This document shows positions 24,886-34,973 of a DNA stretch of 64,000 bases, one piece after another. The notes under the pieces were generated by a model. The model did no database searches. It had not been told where the DNA came from and was given only the letters and a program-made list of their open reading frames with translations. The stretch is from CAVQWH01 sp963718685. GTDB lineage: Bacteria; Patescibacteriota; Saccharimonadia; Saccharimonadales; Saccharimonadaceae. Location: assembly GCA_963718685.1 (NCBI GenBank), contig OY970356.1, forward strand, positions 558,001-622,000, written 5' to 3'. Within the stretch, counting starts at the first letter, position 1. The number at the start of each line of letters is the position of its first letter. A program made the translations under genes and the position numbers.

Positions 24886-26523
24886 ATTTTGTGCTTGGAC
24901 TTCCGAAATCCTGCCTTCTACTGACACATTACCTCTCCATTCGTTAACACTTAAGGCACACCAGACTTTTATCTTTTGGCCTACCAATCCAAAAAAATGG
25001 CGTGGCGCAGAAAAGGCTAAAACTTGGAGTTTATTGCCATTATTGTCTTCGAGTTGTAATTTAATATGTTGCTTATTATCACCCATTAGTCTTTCGCCAA
25101 TAACCGTTACGTCTTCAAAGCAAAAAATTGGCTCCGGATTGCCATTACCAAAAGGTTCTAGCTGCTCTAACCTAACGCACAAATCTTCGTCTATATACTT
25201 AAAATTATTCAAAGTTATGTCGGCTTGTGGTGCTAAGTGCGAAAGTTGGTTTTCTAATTTTAAAGACGTATAAAACTTATTGATATTGGTGCGAAAAGTT
25301 TCAACTTGCTTAGTTTTTAAAGTTAGGCCTGCCGCAAGCTTGTGCCCGCCACCTTTAATCAGCAGCTTTTCGTTGGCACGAATTCCTTCTACGGCACTAA
25401 AATCACCAAAACTACGAGCCGAGCCCTTGGCTTCATCGCCAAGCTCCTGCAAAACAAAGGTTGGCTTTTTATAAGTTTCAAGCAACTTTGCTGCCACTAT
25501 GCCAACGATGCCATGCGACCAATCAGCATGGCTAAGCACTAATACTGGGTGATCAGCAAAATCTTCGGCCTGCTTTTTTGCAGCCTCTAAAATCTGTTTT
25601 TGTTCCAAGCGACGCTGAGAGTTCATGGCATCTAGTTTTTGTGCTAAATCTAAAGCCTGTGCGTTGTCTTTAGTTATCAGCAAATCCAAACTTAAACGAG
25701 CAGTCTCCAGCCGGCCGCTAGCGTTCAAACGAGGACCCAGCATAAATCCCAGTGCACGAGCATCTAATTTTTCAGGCATTACGCCAGCCACTGCCATTAA
25801 AGCTTTTAGGCCAGGACGGCGCATTTTTTTCAAAACTTCTAAACCCCAATAAGCAAAAATCCGGTTCTCGCCCGTTAGTTGCACTACGTCACATACCGTT
25901 CCCAGCGCCACTAAATCAAGTAGCCATTTTTCTTGGCCGACAGCCAAGCCCGTAAGCTCAGTCCGCAGAGCTTGAACTAACTTAAAAGCCACACCGACTC
26001 CTGCTAAATCGGTAAATGGATATTTACTATCTTTGCGTTTAGGATTAATTATCGCTGCTGCAGAGGGTAGTTTCTCGCTTGGTTCGTGGTGGTCGGTTAC
26101 GATAATATCTACGCCCAGCTCATTTGCCCTAGATATAGCTTTCTCCGACGATGTTCCACAATCCACTGTTATAATCAGGTTTGCTCCATCGTTTACTAGA
26201 CGCTCAATCGCCTCCACGCTCAACCCATAGCCATCATCAAATCGACTTGGTATAAAAGCGTGGTGGTTGATATTAAAAGCTTCCAGTGCGCTTAGAAGTA
26301 CGCTTGTAGCGGACAAGCCATCAATATCATAGTCGCCATATACTATAACCTGTTCATCTTGCTTCTTAGCTTTAACAACTCGCTTCACTGCAGCCTTCAT
26401 GTCAGGAAGCAAAAAGGGGTCATGCAACAAGTTGTAGTCGGGTTTAATAAACGCCCGTAACTTATCGGGCGTATTCAGACCGCGAGATTCCAATATTTTA
26501 GTAAAAATCGGAGACTGGTTCAT
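24880..26523 (-). CDS. recJ: Single-stranded-DNA-specific exonuclease RecJ
   Basis: 5'-3' ssDNA exonuclease of recombination and mismatch repair. DHH-family motifs: VYGDYDIDGLSA near 65, ITVDCGTSS near 120, VTDHHEPSE near 143, and the DHHA1 motif GGGHKLAAGL near 390; a C-terminal OB-like domain ends the protein. 547 residues, typical for the family. Its start overlaps the upstream winged-helix gene by ATGA. Confidence 0.95.
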   Translation of the reverse strand: MNQSPIFTKILESRGLNTPDKLRAFIKPDYNLLHDPFLLPDMKAAVKRVVKAKKQDEQVIVYGDYDIDGLSATSVLLSALEAFNINHHAFIPSRFDDGYGLSVEAIERLVNDGANLIITVDCGTSSEKAISRANELGVDIIVTDHHEPSEKLPSAAAIINPKRKDSKYPFTDLAGVGVAFKLVQALRTELTGLAVGQEKWLLDLVALGTVCDVVQLTGENRIFAYWGLEVLKKMRRPGLKALMAVAGVMPEKLDARALGFMLGPRLNASGRLETARLSLDLLITKDNAQALDLAQKLDAMNSQRRLEQKQILEAAKKQAEDFADHPVLVLSHADWSHGIVGIVAAKLLETYKKPTFVLQELGDEAKGSARSFGDFSAVEGIRANEKLLIKGGGHKLAAGLTLKTKQVETFRTNINKFYTSLKLENQLSHLAPQADITLNNFKYIDEDLCVRLEQLEPFGNGNPEPIFCFEDVTVIGERLMGDNKQHIKLQLEDNNGNKLQVLAFSAPRHFFGLVGQKIKVWCALSVNEWRGNVSVEGRISEVQAQNL

Positions 26524-26828
26524 ACCTCAGCAGCAGGCCGCTTAGTGCGCTGCGAGTGAGCCTGGGCTTGCTGAGATTTAATAACGATACTTTGTAGTTC
26601 TTTAAAGATAGCGAACTGTTTGTTTGTAGAGTAAATTTTGGTGTTACCTTGTTTTTCGCTGGTTAGAAAACCGGCTTTTTCTAAGCGCTTTAATTCGCGC
26701 TGTATGTTGCCAGGATCTTCTTTAATTAACTTTGCCAGACCGCGAACATGCGTCCGAAAATCAGGATATTTTGCATATACTACCACAATCTTGCGCCGCA
26801 CCCGAGAAGTAATTAATACGTCTAACAT
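26520..26828 (-). CDS. Small winged helix-turn-helix protein
   Basis: 102 residues with an ArsR/MarR-like winged helix: VRGLAKLIKEDPGNIQRELKRLEKAGFLTSEKQGNTKIY covers the recognition helix and wing. No sensor domain. It ends in TGA overlapping the recJ ATG (ATGA), so the pair is translationally coupled. It may regulate its own operon; that is inference. Confidence 0.8.
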   Translation of the reverse strand: MLDVLITSRVRRKIVVVYAKYPDFRTHVRGLAKLIKEDPGNIQRELKRLEKAGFLTSEKQGNTKIYSTNKQFAIFKELQSIVIKSQQAQAHSQRTKRPAAEV

Positions 26829-26905
26829 ATATCCTTTTCACACCTTAACTTTTATGGTCGTTGCTATTTATTCTACACTCAGCCTAGCAAGTTTGGCAAG
26901 CCATT

Positions 26906-27559
26906 TTAGCGCCAATTTAAAATTGTGTTGTTAATTCTTTTGATAGTCGTGGCGTAATTTAACTGGCGATTATCTTCGTAATAGTGGTTTGTATCAAAAA
27001 AGTTTTCCGGGACACTAAGCACGTGTAATTCATCTGTTAATATATGCAGTTTATCAACTGCAGGCACCGATACGATCGGCACCGCAGCCACTATCTTCTG
27101 CACTCTAATTGGCTTTAAGAAATCTACAGCAGCAGTCAATGACGCACCGTTACTCATGCCATCTGATACTAGAATTACCACACAATCACGCACCATATCG
27201 TTGCTGACAATTCCGCCGTCACCAAGCAAGCTATTGATATGCGACATTTTCTGTTGCTTCTCTTGTTCTATGTAACCATGAAACTCACTGTAGTAACCCT
27301 CTATTTCTCCAGCCGAAAGCATGTCATTATAAACAAATGAACCGCTTTGACTAATAGTGCCTACGTTTTCCGAAGTTCCCGGTAAATTTATATCCTCTAC
27401 TAAAAGCATAGTCAGCAAACAGTGAAGACCAACGGCAATTTTCTCCCCCACTTGTACGCCTCCCTCGCTCAAAGCGATAACGATACAATTCTCGTAACGG
27501 TATTGTTGCAGTTCTTTTAGCAGCTTCTCACCTGCTTCAGCGCGATTCTTAAAATACAT
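26906..27559 (-). CDS. Phosphoribosyltransferase-fold protein
   Basis: 217 residues. CVVILVSDGMSNGASLTAAVDFLK (about residues 125-148) occupies the place of the PRPP-binding loop of type I phosphoribosyltransferases, and residues 20-45 (CIVIALSEGGVQVGEKIAVGL) match the N-terminal strand-loop of ComF/predicted PRTases. The loop is SDGMSNGA rather than DDxxxTG, so one acidic residue and the threonine are lost and activity is uncertain. Substrate unknown. Divergent from priA with a 29-nt gap. Confidence 0.75.
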   Translation of the reverse strand: MYFKNRAEAGEKLLKELQQYRYENCIVIALSEGGVQVGEKIAVGLHCLLTMLLVEDINLPGTSENVGTISQSGSFVYNDMLSAGEIEGYYSEFHGYIEQEKQQKMSHINSLLGDGGIVSNDMVRDCVVILVSDGMSNGASLTAAVDFLKPIRVQKIVAAVPIVSVPAVDKLHILTDELHVLSVPENFFDTNHYYEDNRQLNYATTIKRINNTILNWR

Positions 27560-27588
27560 ATACCTAGTCTAGCAGTTATAATAATCTT

Positions 27589-29532
27589 ATGTACTATTAC
27601 TTAGTTGCACCAACTATTAAAATACATCAAACTAATTCTACTCTAACCTACAGTAGTAAAGAAGACTATGGTTTAGGTTCTATAGTTTTAATTGAAGTTG
27701 GTAAAAAACAAATTATTGGGGTTATTACAGGTAAAACCGGCAAGCCTGACTTTGACACCAAGCCTATTCTGCGCAGGGTTGAGGAAAATCCTTTGCCGAG
27801 CGAACTGCTTAAACTAGCCGAATGGTTGAGCCGATACTACCACACACACCCCTCAATTGTGTGGCAAAACTTATTGCCGCGTGGACTGCAAAAAACCCGT
27901 CGGCAACCTCCTACATCAACACCGGTAGTTACTAGAAATCGAACAAATATTGTGCTCAATCAACATCAGCGTAGAGCGGTAGAGAAGGTGCAAGCCATGT
28001 CATACGGTACAGCACTACTGCGCGGTATAACCGGTTCTGGCAAAACTCAAGTTTATATAGAACTAGCCAAGCAAGTTATTAACAAAGACAAACGGTCAGT
28101 CATAGTGTTGATCCCTGAAATAGCTTTGACTACGCAAACAATTGCCGAGTTTAGCCGCGACTTTAAAAACATTATTGTTACCCACTCTCACATGAGCGAG
28201 GCTCAGCGACATGTGGCTTGGCAAGCTTGCTTAAATAGTACTGATCCGGTCTTAGTTATTGGTCCGCGTTCAGCATTGTTTAGTCCTTTAGAAAACGTAG
28301 GGCTAATTATTATCGATGAGTGCCACGAACCTAGCTTTAAACAAAACAAAAGTCCTCGCTACTCTGCTTTACGCGCAAGCGCTAAACTAGCTAGTTATTA
28401 TAAAGCTAAGTTGGTACTGGGAAGTGCCACCCCTAGTATTAGTGACTACTTTCTTGCTCAACAATCCAAAAGGCCTGTCTTGGAACTCACCAAGCTGGCT
28501 TTATCTAAAGCTAAGCCAGCAACTACAGTTTTAGTTGATATGACAAAGCCTCAAAATTTTACCAAACACCGCTTTTTATCCAATCAATTGCTTGAACAAA
28601 TCACTAAAACCCTATCTAAAAATGAGCAGGTTCTTATTTTTCATAACAGACGAGGCAGCGCTCCTATTACTCTCTGTAGCCGCTGCGGGTGGATGGCTCA
28701 CTGTCCCAACTGCTTTGTACCGCTAGTCTTACACGCAGATAACTTCAAATTAATCTGTCATATATGTGCCTACCAACAAAGTGTACCGACTAAATGCCCG
28801 CAATGTAATAATCCGGAAATTATTCATAAAGGCATTGGTACGAAGCTAGTTGTTGAAGAACTTTCTAAAAAATTTCCTGAAGCAACTATAAAACGATTTG
28901 ATAGCGACTCAAAGAATGAAGAGGCTCTCGAACAACAGTATCAAGATTTATATAATGGCAAAATAGATATTATCGTTGGCACTCAGGTGGTTGCCAAGGG
29001 TTTGGATCTACCCAACCTTTCAACAGTCGGCATAGTACAAGCAGACAGCGGTCTAGCTCTACCCGACTTTCAAGCTAGCGAGCGTGTATTTCAGTTGGTA
29101 ATGCAAGCCTGCGGTCGTGTAGGCCGTAATAATCGCGCTTCTACTGTAATTGTGCAAAGCTATCAGCCTGAACACCCTAGCATAAAATTGGCTATAGCTG
29201 GAAACTATAACGAATTTTATCGACAAACTTTGGAAAGCTTAAGACAAGGTTTATTTCCGCCGTTCGTGCATTTACTAAAACTGACATGTGTTTACAAAAC
29301 GGAATCCGGCGCAATTGAGGCAGCAAAAAAACTCGCCGAACAACTGCGGAACAAAGCCGATAAGAAAGTGGAGATACTGGGGCCAACTCCTGCATTTTAT
29401 GAAAGAATCGGCAGCACATACCGCTGGCAGTTAGTAGCTAAAAGCCCTACTAGACAAGGCCTGCTCAATTTACTGAATCATGTTCCTGATACTAAGTGGC
29501 AAACAGAGCTTGATCCGATTAACCTGTTATAG
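27589..29532 (+). CDS. priA: Primosomal replication-restart helicase PriA
   Basis: Reloads the replisome at stalled forks. 647 residues: N-terminal DNA-binding domain, Walker A GITGSGKT near 149, Walker B/DEAH-type IIIDECHEPSF near 240, the zinc-binding cysteines (CSRCGWMAHCPNC...CHIC...CPQC, about 363-407), and the helicase C domain with VGTQVVAKGLDLP and QACGRVGRN. TATAAT lies 6 nt before ATG with no Shine-Dalgarno, so leaderless expression is likely. It heads the plus-strand priA-def-fmt run, a common bacterial order. Confidence 0.96.
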   Translation: MYYYLVAPTIKIHQTNSTLTYSSKEDYGLGSIVLIEVGKKQIIGVITGKTGKPDFDTKPILRRVEENPLPSELLKLAEWLSRYYHTHPSIVWQNLLPRGLQKTRRQPPTSTPVVTRNRTNIVLNQHQRRAVEKVQAMSYGTALLRGITGSGKTQVYIELAKQVINKDKRSVIVLIPEIALTTQTIAEFSRDFKNIIVTHSHMSEAQRHVAWQACLNSTDPVLVIGPRSALFSPLENVGLIIIDECHEPSFKQNKSPRYSALRASAKLASYYKAKLVLGSATPSISDYFLAQQSKRPVLELTKLALSKAKPATTVLVDMTKPQNFTKHRFLSNQLLEQITKTLSKNEQVLIFHNRRGSAPITLCSRCGWMAHCPNCFVPLVLHADNFKLICHICAYQQSVPTKCPQCNNPEIIHKGIGTKLVVEELSKKFPEATIKRFDSDSKNEEALEQQYQDLYNGKIDIIVGTQVVAKGLDLPNLSTVGIVQADSGLALPDFQASERVFQLVMQACGRVGRNNRASTVIVQSYQPEHPSIKLAIAGNYNEFYRQTLESLRQGLFPPFVHLLKLTCVYKTESGAIEAAKKLAEQLRNKADKKVEILGPTPAFYERIGSTYRWQLVAKSPTRQGLLNLLNHVPDTKWQTELDPINLL

Positions 29533-29574
29533 CCTGTCATTTTAAGTCACCTTAAGTTATACTTTTTAAAAGTA

Positions 29575-30147
29575 ATGACCAAAGACGATATCATCTATTT
29601 ACCCAATCCTCATTTGCGACAGCAATCTCAACGTGTTACAGAATTTTCTCTGGCAACTAAAAACTTAGTTAGCGATATGGTAGACGCGACTCTAGACTGG
29701 GAAGCATCACGGCCATACGAAGTAGGCGCGGCTTTAGCCGCCGTTCAATTAGATAAGCTAAAAAGAGTTATTATTATACGCAGTGATTTTGATAATAAAG
29801 AATCTAGAGATTTTACTACACTTATTAATCCTAAAGTAGTTCAACAAGACGGTGAAATATCATATGACCACGAAGGCTGCCTAAGTGTCAGAGATATTTA
29901 TGGATACGTTCCTCGCTATAGTAAGGTTAAAGTAGAGGCTCAAGATTTATCCGGTAATGTAATACGCATTAAAGCTGAGGGATTTTTAGCTCGAGTTTTG
30001 CAGCACGAAATTGACCACACCAACGGAACCGTATTTATAGACCACATCAAAGACAAATCCCAAGCATTTTTTACGCTGAACGAACAGGGAGAGCTAGTAC
30101 AATTGGATTATGACAAAGACATCAAAAACAATAGTTTTCTTTGGTAG
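29575..30147 (+). CDS. def: Peptide deformylase
   Basis: Removes the formyl group from nascent proteins. 190 residues. The three family motifs are seen as VGAALAAVQ (variant of GxGxAAxQ), EGCLS with the metal cysteine, and the metal site QHEIDHTNG (HExxH). Motif 1 has Val before Gln. Followed by fmt with a 38-nt overlap, so formylation and deformylation are encoded together. Confidence 0.95.
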   Translation: MTKDDIIYLPNPHLRQQSQRVTEFSLATKNLVSDMVDATLDWEASRPYEVGAALAAVQLDKLKRVIIIRSDFDNKESRDFTTLINPKVVQQDGEISYDHEGCLSVRDIYGYVPRYSKVKVEAQDLSGNVIRIKAEGFLARVLQHEIDHTNGTVFIDHIKDKSQAFFTLNEQGELVQLDYDKDIKNNSFLW

Positions 30148-30979
30148 TGGGCCAGTAGCAGAAGCTTCGCTTAAAGCTTTGGATCGTGTTTTTAATATAG
30201 AAGCAGTTATTACCAAGCCATCAACTGAAGAAGAAATGAATCAAATTATTTCTAATACGCCTGTACATGCGCTCAGCAGTAAAAACGAACTCACCTCGTT
30301 AATTCAGCGGGAAAAACTTATGAGCCCCGTAGGAGTAGTTGTAGATTTCGGCATTATTATTGAACAAACTGCCATAGATCGCTTTCGTTTAGGTATAATC
30401 AATAGCCACTTTTCTCTATTGCCCGAATGGCGTGGCGCTGACCCAATAACATTTGCCGTACTGAGTGGTCAAAATAAAACTGGTGTTAGCCTAATGCGTA
30501 TAGTAGATAAGCTTGATGAAGGTCCACTGATAGCCCAAAAGTCTATAGATATAGACCCGCAAGTTACTGCACCACAGCTAACAGACCAACTTATAGCACT
30601 AAGTAACGAGATGCTAATACACTACTTACCAAAATATATTGACGGAAAGGTCGAGCCACAACCTCAACCTGATAGACCGGCCAGCTACTCTCGCAAGCTC
30701 ACAAAACAAGATGGAAATCTGGATTGTAATAACAAAACAGCAACACAATTAGAGCGCGAAGTAAGAGCTTTTTTAGGATTCCCGCGCAGTCGGCTGACTA
30801 TATTTGGCCATAGCTGCATTATTACAAAAGCTAGCGTGGTTAATAGTCCGGATACAACACGACTTGTGATTAAATGCAAAAACAATTCTTACTTGAGTAT
30901 AGACAATCTAATAGCGCCTAGTGGTAAAAAGCTAGATGCAGATGATTTCTTACGAGGGTATGCTAAGCAGGCGCGCTAG
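30110..30979 (+). CDS. fmt: Methionyl-tRNA formyltransferase
   Basis: Formylates initiator tRNA with 10-formyl-THF. 289 residues (a little short). FFGSGPVAEASLKAL at the start, the INSHFSLLPEWRGADPITFAVLSG block (about 100-124) with the catalytic Asn-His, and the C-terminal OB-like domain from about 195. It starts inside the end of def (38-nt overlap). Convergent with the next gene, overlapping its end by 17 nt. Confidence 0.95.
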   Translation: MTKTSKTIVFFGSGPVAEASLKALDRVFNIEAVITKPSTEEEMNQIISNTPVHALSSKNELTSLIQREKLMSPVGVVVDFGIIIEQTAIDRFRLGIINSHFSLLPEWRGADPITFAVLSGQNKTGVSLMRIVDKLDEGPLIAQKSIDIDPQVTAPQLTDQLIALSNEMLIHYLPKYIDGKVEPQPQPDRPASYSRKLTKQDGNLDCNNKTATQLEREVRAFLGFPRSRLTIFGHSCIITKASVVNSPDTTRLVIKCKNNSYLSIDNLIAPSGKKLDADDFLRGYAKQAR

Positions 30980-31412
30980 TCTCGCCGCCCATGCTTTGCT
31001 GTAGTATTTGGTCTTTATTAGTCATAACTTCCTGACGCAAGGCATCTAGTTCAGCCGAGACGACCTGTTTGTAATCAGGGCGATTATGTTCTAGCCACTT
31101 CAAAGAAGCGTATTCGGAGGCTAAAATTACTGGGTTAGTATCGGCAGGTGCTCCAGAAATGAATTTTTGGTACTCCTCTGAATTAGCATAATTGGGTACA
31201 TTAGCGTTTAGCCAAGCTGTTACCTTTTCGCTATCCTGATTAACAAAACCTTCAAACTCTGTTAGCTGCACTTCACTTAGTCCTTCTGAAAGCTTAGCGC
31301 CTACCCTTAGCTCTAGCTCGTCATAAATATGCTGCAAAAAAGCCTTTTTTTGCTCTTCTGGCAGTTCTCCTAGACCCACGTCTTGAAGAAATTTGTCGTC
31401 CAGTTGAAACAT
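30963..31412 (-). CDS. DUF5663-like small protein
   Basis: 149 residues, acidic and helical: DKFLQDVGLGELPEEQKKAF and IYDELELRVGAKLSEGLSE near the start, then FEGFVNQDSEKVTAWL. This is a recurrent TM7/CPR protein that I associate with DUF5663; function unknown. No membrane segment. It follows infB on the minus strand with a 73-nt gap and may share its transcript. Confidence 0.75.
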   Translation of the reverse strand: MFQLDDKFLQDVGLGELPEEQKKAFLQHIYDELELRVGAKLSEGLSEVQLTEFEGFVNQDSEKVTAWLNANVPNYANSEEYQKFISGAPADTNPVILASEYASLKWLEHNRPDYKQVVSAELDALRQEVMTNKDQILQQSMGGETSAPA

Positions 31413-31485
31413 GTAGTTATTCCTCTTATTCGATTTATTACGTTTATTATAGCACTTGTCCTTATTTTACCATGCTGATTACCAA

Positions 31486-33273
31486 CTACTGGGAGAGTTT
31501 GCGTTGCTTTAATTCTCGTTTAAATATTTCTAAAATATCACCTTCTAGAACCTGGAGCTTTTTTGTATTAGGTTTAAGACTTAAGCCACACATCTCACCT
31601 TCAAAAACTTCTTTAACTTCTTGTTGCTGACGTTGCACGGTTGATATTTCTACTTCATCCAATACCTCATCCTTGCGCTTAACCCTTGCGAGCGTCCCGG
31701 GCATTATTTTACCGTTTACAACTTCGCCGCCACATATTACAAGATTTCGCGTACTGCGAAATACTCCCTTTACTTTAAGTTTGCCAATCTCTTCTTCTAT
31801 CACTTCAGGCTCTAGTAAAGACTCCAGCGTAGAACGAGCGTCATCAAGCAACTCATAAATAACACTGAATATTTTAACCGGCACTTTATCCCGGTTAGCT
31901 AAACGCTTAACAGAAGGAGGTAGCTGCACGTTAAATCCATAAATCACAGCATCGCTGCTACTGGCTAAATCTATATCTCGTTCAGTAATATTTCCTACTC
32001 CCGAACCAACAATACGCACTGCCAACTCGTCGTTTTCAAGCAATCGCAAACTGTCTTTGATAGAAGTCAGTGAGCCCTGAACGTCAACTTTAATTACTAC
32101 ATTCATCTCTTTTACATCTCGTTTTTTATTCATGAGACGCAATAAATCTGTCCCTGTAATATTTGTAGCTGTAGTGTCTTCTTTGTTAGCCGTCTGGTTT
32201 TTAGAAGAAGCTTGGCGAGCTACTTTTTCATTAGCTACAACTTGAAAAGTGTCACCAAATTGAGGAGTTGATTTAAGCCCTGTAATGATGACAGGTGTTG
32301 CCGGACCAGCCTTAGCAACTGACTGGCCTGTAAAATCAGTAAGAGTACGGACTTTACCGTAGACGTTACCTGCTACAATATATTGGCTTTTAGCTAAAAT
32401 ACCATGCTCAACTAACAGCCTTGCTACCGTGCCGCGACCCTGCTCAACGTGAGATTCGATTACGAGTCCTTCAGCAGGTACATCAACTTCAGCTCTCAAA
32501 TCTTCAAGGTCGGCTACTAATAGGACCATATCCAGTAATTTATCTACATTTTGACCGGTTTTAGCGCTCACTTCAACCATGACGGTATCGCCGCCCCATT
32601 CTTCTGGATTTAAATGGTGCTCACTCGCCAGTTGAGTTTTTACTAAATTAGGATCAGCTGTTGATTTATCGATTTTATTAATAGCTACTACTATTTTTGC
32701 ATTAGCTGCCTGGGCAAACTTGATAGCTTCCACGGTCTGGGGCTTAACCCCATCATCTGCCGCTACAACTATAACAACTACATCAGTCAAGGTCGCTCCA
32801 TGCTGCCTTAGGGCCGCAAACGCTTCGTGCCCAGGAGTATCAAGAAGAGTAATTTTACGATTATTGCGTTCAACTTGATAAGCACTAATGTGCTGAGTAA
32901 TACCCCCTGCTTCCTCGTGAGCAACCTTCGCACCTAGAATAGAATCTAACAAAGTAGTTTTGCCATGATCTACGTGGCCCATAACTGCTACTATAGGCGG
33001 TCTAGACGTTGCTTTGTCGGATAAAGTACGCTCTTCTTTTTTAGGTTGAGCGTTTGCAGGATTTCCATTGGACGAAGCGTCCTCTAATTCAACATCAAGT
33101 CCAAGTTCCTGAATAATGATTTGTGCGGTATCAAAATCAATCTTTTGATTTATGGTGGCAGCAATGCCGTTTTTAAACAATTCTCCAACTAGGCGAGCGG
33201 CTGGTAAATCTAGTTTTTCAGCTAGTTCGCCTACGGTAATTGCATTAGCAATAGTTAGCACTTTTTCAGCCAT
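31486..33273 (-). CDS. infB: Translation initiation factor IF-2, short form
   Basis: GTPase that places fMet-tRNA on the 30S subunit. G1 GHVDHGKT at 99-106, G3 DTPGHEAF near 145, G4 NKID near 200; domains II, III and the C-terminal tRNA-binding domains follow. 595 residues: only about 90 precede the G domain, so the long variable N-terminus of most bacterial IF-2 is missing apart from a small IF2_N-like module (ELAEKLDLPAARLVGELF). Downstream of rpsA on the same strand (43-nt gap). Confidence 0.97.
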   Translation of the reverse strand: MAEKVLTIANAITVGELAEKLDLPAARLVGELFKNGIAATINQKIDFDTAQIIIQELGLDVELEDASSNGNPANAQPKKEERTLSDKATSRPPIVAVMGHVDHGKTTLLDSILGAKVAHEEAGGITQHISAYQVERNNRKITLLDTPGHEAFAALRQHGATLTDVVVIVVAADDGVKPQTVEAIKFAQAANAKIVVAINKIDKSTADPNLVKTQLASEHHLNPEEWGGDTVMVEVSAKTGQNVDKLLDMVLLVADLEDLRAEVDVPAEGLVIESHVEQGRGTVARLLVEHGILAKSQYIVAGNVYGKVRTLTDFTGQSVAKAGPATPVIITGLKSTPQFGDTFQVVANEKVARQASSKNQTANKEDTTATNITGTDLLRLMNKKRDVKEMNVVIKVDVQGSLTSIKDSLRLLENDELAVRIVGSGVGNITERDIDLASSSDAVIYGFNVQLPPSVKRLANRDKVPVKIFSVIYELLDDARSTLESLLEPEVIEEEIGKLKVKGVFRSTRNLVICGGEVVNGKIMPGTLARVKRKDEVLDEVEISTVQRQQQEVKEVFEGEMCGLSLKPNTKKLQVLEGDILEIFKRELKQRKLSQ

Positions 33274-33316
33274 TTACCTGCGCTCCTTTCTACCACCTTT
33301 AGGTAGCTATTAAAAA

Positions 33317-34381
33317 TTATTTTTTACCGGCAAGACTCAGAGCAATTTTACGGTTATCTTTATCGACTTCTAAAATCTTAAATGCTTTACGCTCGTTGAG
33401 TTTAAAAACTTTTTCCGGATCAGCTTCGCTGTTACTTCCTAATTCACTGACATGAATTAAAGCTTCTACTGCCGGGCTAATTTGCACGAAAGCGCCAAAA
33501 GGTGTAATTCGCGTAATAGTTCCTTCCACTTTAGTGCCTTTTTTAAATTTAGCGACTTCTTTAAGCCAAGGATCTTCGGTAAGTTGCTTCATACTTAAGC
33601 TTAGTCGATCTTTGTCGATAGCAATAATTTTAGCTTCAATGGTGTCGCCAATTTTTACATAATTGCTTGGATCACTAACTCGTTCCCAAGAAATTTCACT
33701 TATGTGAACTAGACCTTCGATTCCTTCAACGTTAACAAACACACCGTAATCTACTACTCCAGTCACTACACCGTTAACTTTGTCGCCAACTTTGAGTTTT
33801 TCTAAACGTTGCGATAAACCGTCCTTAACTGCTTCTTTTTCGCTAAAAATCAGTTTATTGGCTTTACGATCAACATCAATAACCTGCACCTGCATTTTTT
33901 TGCTGGTTAGCGAATTGAGTCTTTGTAAAATCTCATCCTTACCGGATCCGCCAACCCGTGGATAATGCTCAGCGCTCAGCTGGCTAACGGGCAAGAAACC
34001 TCGCACGCCTTCATATTCGACAAGCAAGCCACCGCGATTTGCATCATACGGAGTTACTTCTATAGTCTCGCCCGATTCAGCAACCTTAGACACCACATCC
34101 CAGCCACGGTCTCGAGCAGCTTTACGCAAGCTAAGCAGAACATATCCGCTGTCTAGTTCTTGATCTACCACGCTAGCTGTAATAGCTTCTCCCTCTTTGA
34201 GATTATGTGCCAAAGCAACTTCCCGGCGAGGCACCAAACCTACACCAAGAGGACCTAAATCAATTAAGGCCTCGTGTTTTCTAAGCGAAAGTATCTTCCC
34301 TTCTACTAGTTCTCCTTGAGCAGCTTGTGGACTGCTCTCCTCTTTTAAGAGGTCGTCCATTGTAATTGCGGCTTTAGCCAT
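33317..34381 (-). CDS. rpsA: 30S ribosomal protein S1 (four S1 domains)
   Basis: RNA-binding protein that brings mRNA to the ribosome. Four S1/OB repeats are visible at about 22-88, 100-178, 195-262 and 280-350; the third (GVVTGVVDYGVFVNVEGIEGLVHISE) and fourth (GTITRITPFGAFVQISP) are canonical. 354 residues is the four-domain form. The leader has a strong promoter, a hairpin (34424-34442) and AAGGAG. Acts with infB, which follows. Confidence 0.93.
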   Translation of the reverse strand: MAKAAITMDDLLKEESSPQAAQGELVEGKILSLRKHEALIDLGPLGVGLVPRREVALAHNLKEGEAITASVVDQELDSGYVLLSLRKAARDRGWDVVSKVAESGETIEVTPYDANRGGLLVEYEGVRGFLPVSQLSAEHYPRVGGSGKDEILQRLNSLTSKKMQVQVIDVDRKANKLIFSEKEAVKDGLSQRLEKLKVGDKVNGVVTGVVDYGVFVNVEGIEGLVHISEISWERVSDPSNYVKIGDTIEAKIIAIDKDRLSLSMKQLTEDPWLKEVAKFKKGTKVEGTITRITPFGAFVQISPAVEALIHVSELGSNSEADPEKVFKLNERKAFKILEVDKDNRKIALSLAGKK

Positions 34382-34423
34382 AGTCTTTTTTATAAGACTC
34401 CTTTCTACACAATATTTCCTAAC

Positions 34424-34488
34424 GATGCGAGTTAGAACGCATCTTTGGATTTACTATAAATTATACTCTGTCCACCACCGTAAGTCAA
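34424..34488 (-). promoter_or_regulatory. rpsA promoter and leader hairpin
   Basis: Minus strand TTGACT (34483-34488), 17-nt spacer, TATAAT (34460-34465). The leader then contains the hairpin GATGCG/CGCATC with an 8-nt loop (34424-34443), a possible site for S1 autoregulation or RNA stability. Confidence 0.75.
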
Positions 34489-34495
34489 AACAGGG

Positions 34496-34885
34496 TTACT
34501 TAGTTGAGTTGACTTGCTTCAAAGCTTGTCGGGATAAATAATATTCGTACCCTGCAAAACCTAAAGCAACTGCTCCAAGTATTGGAATATACCAGTAGTC
34601 AGAAATTCCGGCGGGCGCTACCTTGTGAGGTGATTGGCTAGCAGTTTTATTGGTACTCGAATTTTTATCATTTGATTTAGACTCAGAGTGTTGCTTTGAG
34701 TTTTTAGATTTCTTATTGCTTTTTTTCTCATTAGTATTAGATTTCGATACTTGATTAGGAGTATGGTTGGAGCTAGAGTTATTCCGGTGTTTTAAAAGAT
34801 ACACTCCACCAAATAAGACTACAGCCAACAAAATTACGACTATAGCAAACCTAACTGCTGATTTTATCCAACTAGACTCTTCCAT
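34496..34885 (-). CDS. Small protein with two terminal membrane helices and a Ser/Asn/Lys linker
   Basis: 129 residues. Membrane helix at about 10-30, a low-complexity linker rich in Ser, Asn and Lys (32-88), then a second hydrophobic stretch (about 97-116, YIPILGAVALGFAGYEYYL) and a short basic tail. The end resembles wall-anchor tails of Gram-positive surface proteins but has no LPXTG, so sortase anchoring is not supported. Function unknown. Confidence 0.7.
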   Translation of the reverse strand: MEESSWIKSAVRFAIVVILLAVVLFGGVYLLKHRNNSSSNHTPNQVSKSNTNEKKSNKKSKNSKQHSESKSNDKNSSTNKTASQSPHKVAPAGISDYWYIPILGAVALGFAGYEYYLSRQALKQVNSTK

Positions 34886-34973
34886 AATGCTCCTTACTCC
34901 ACCCGATATTTCTATTATACAATCAAAAACCTATTTAGCACAAACCGCCTAGCCACCATGCTACACTAATATT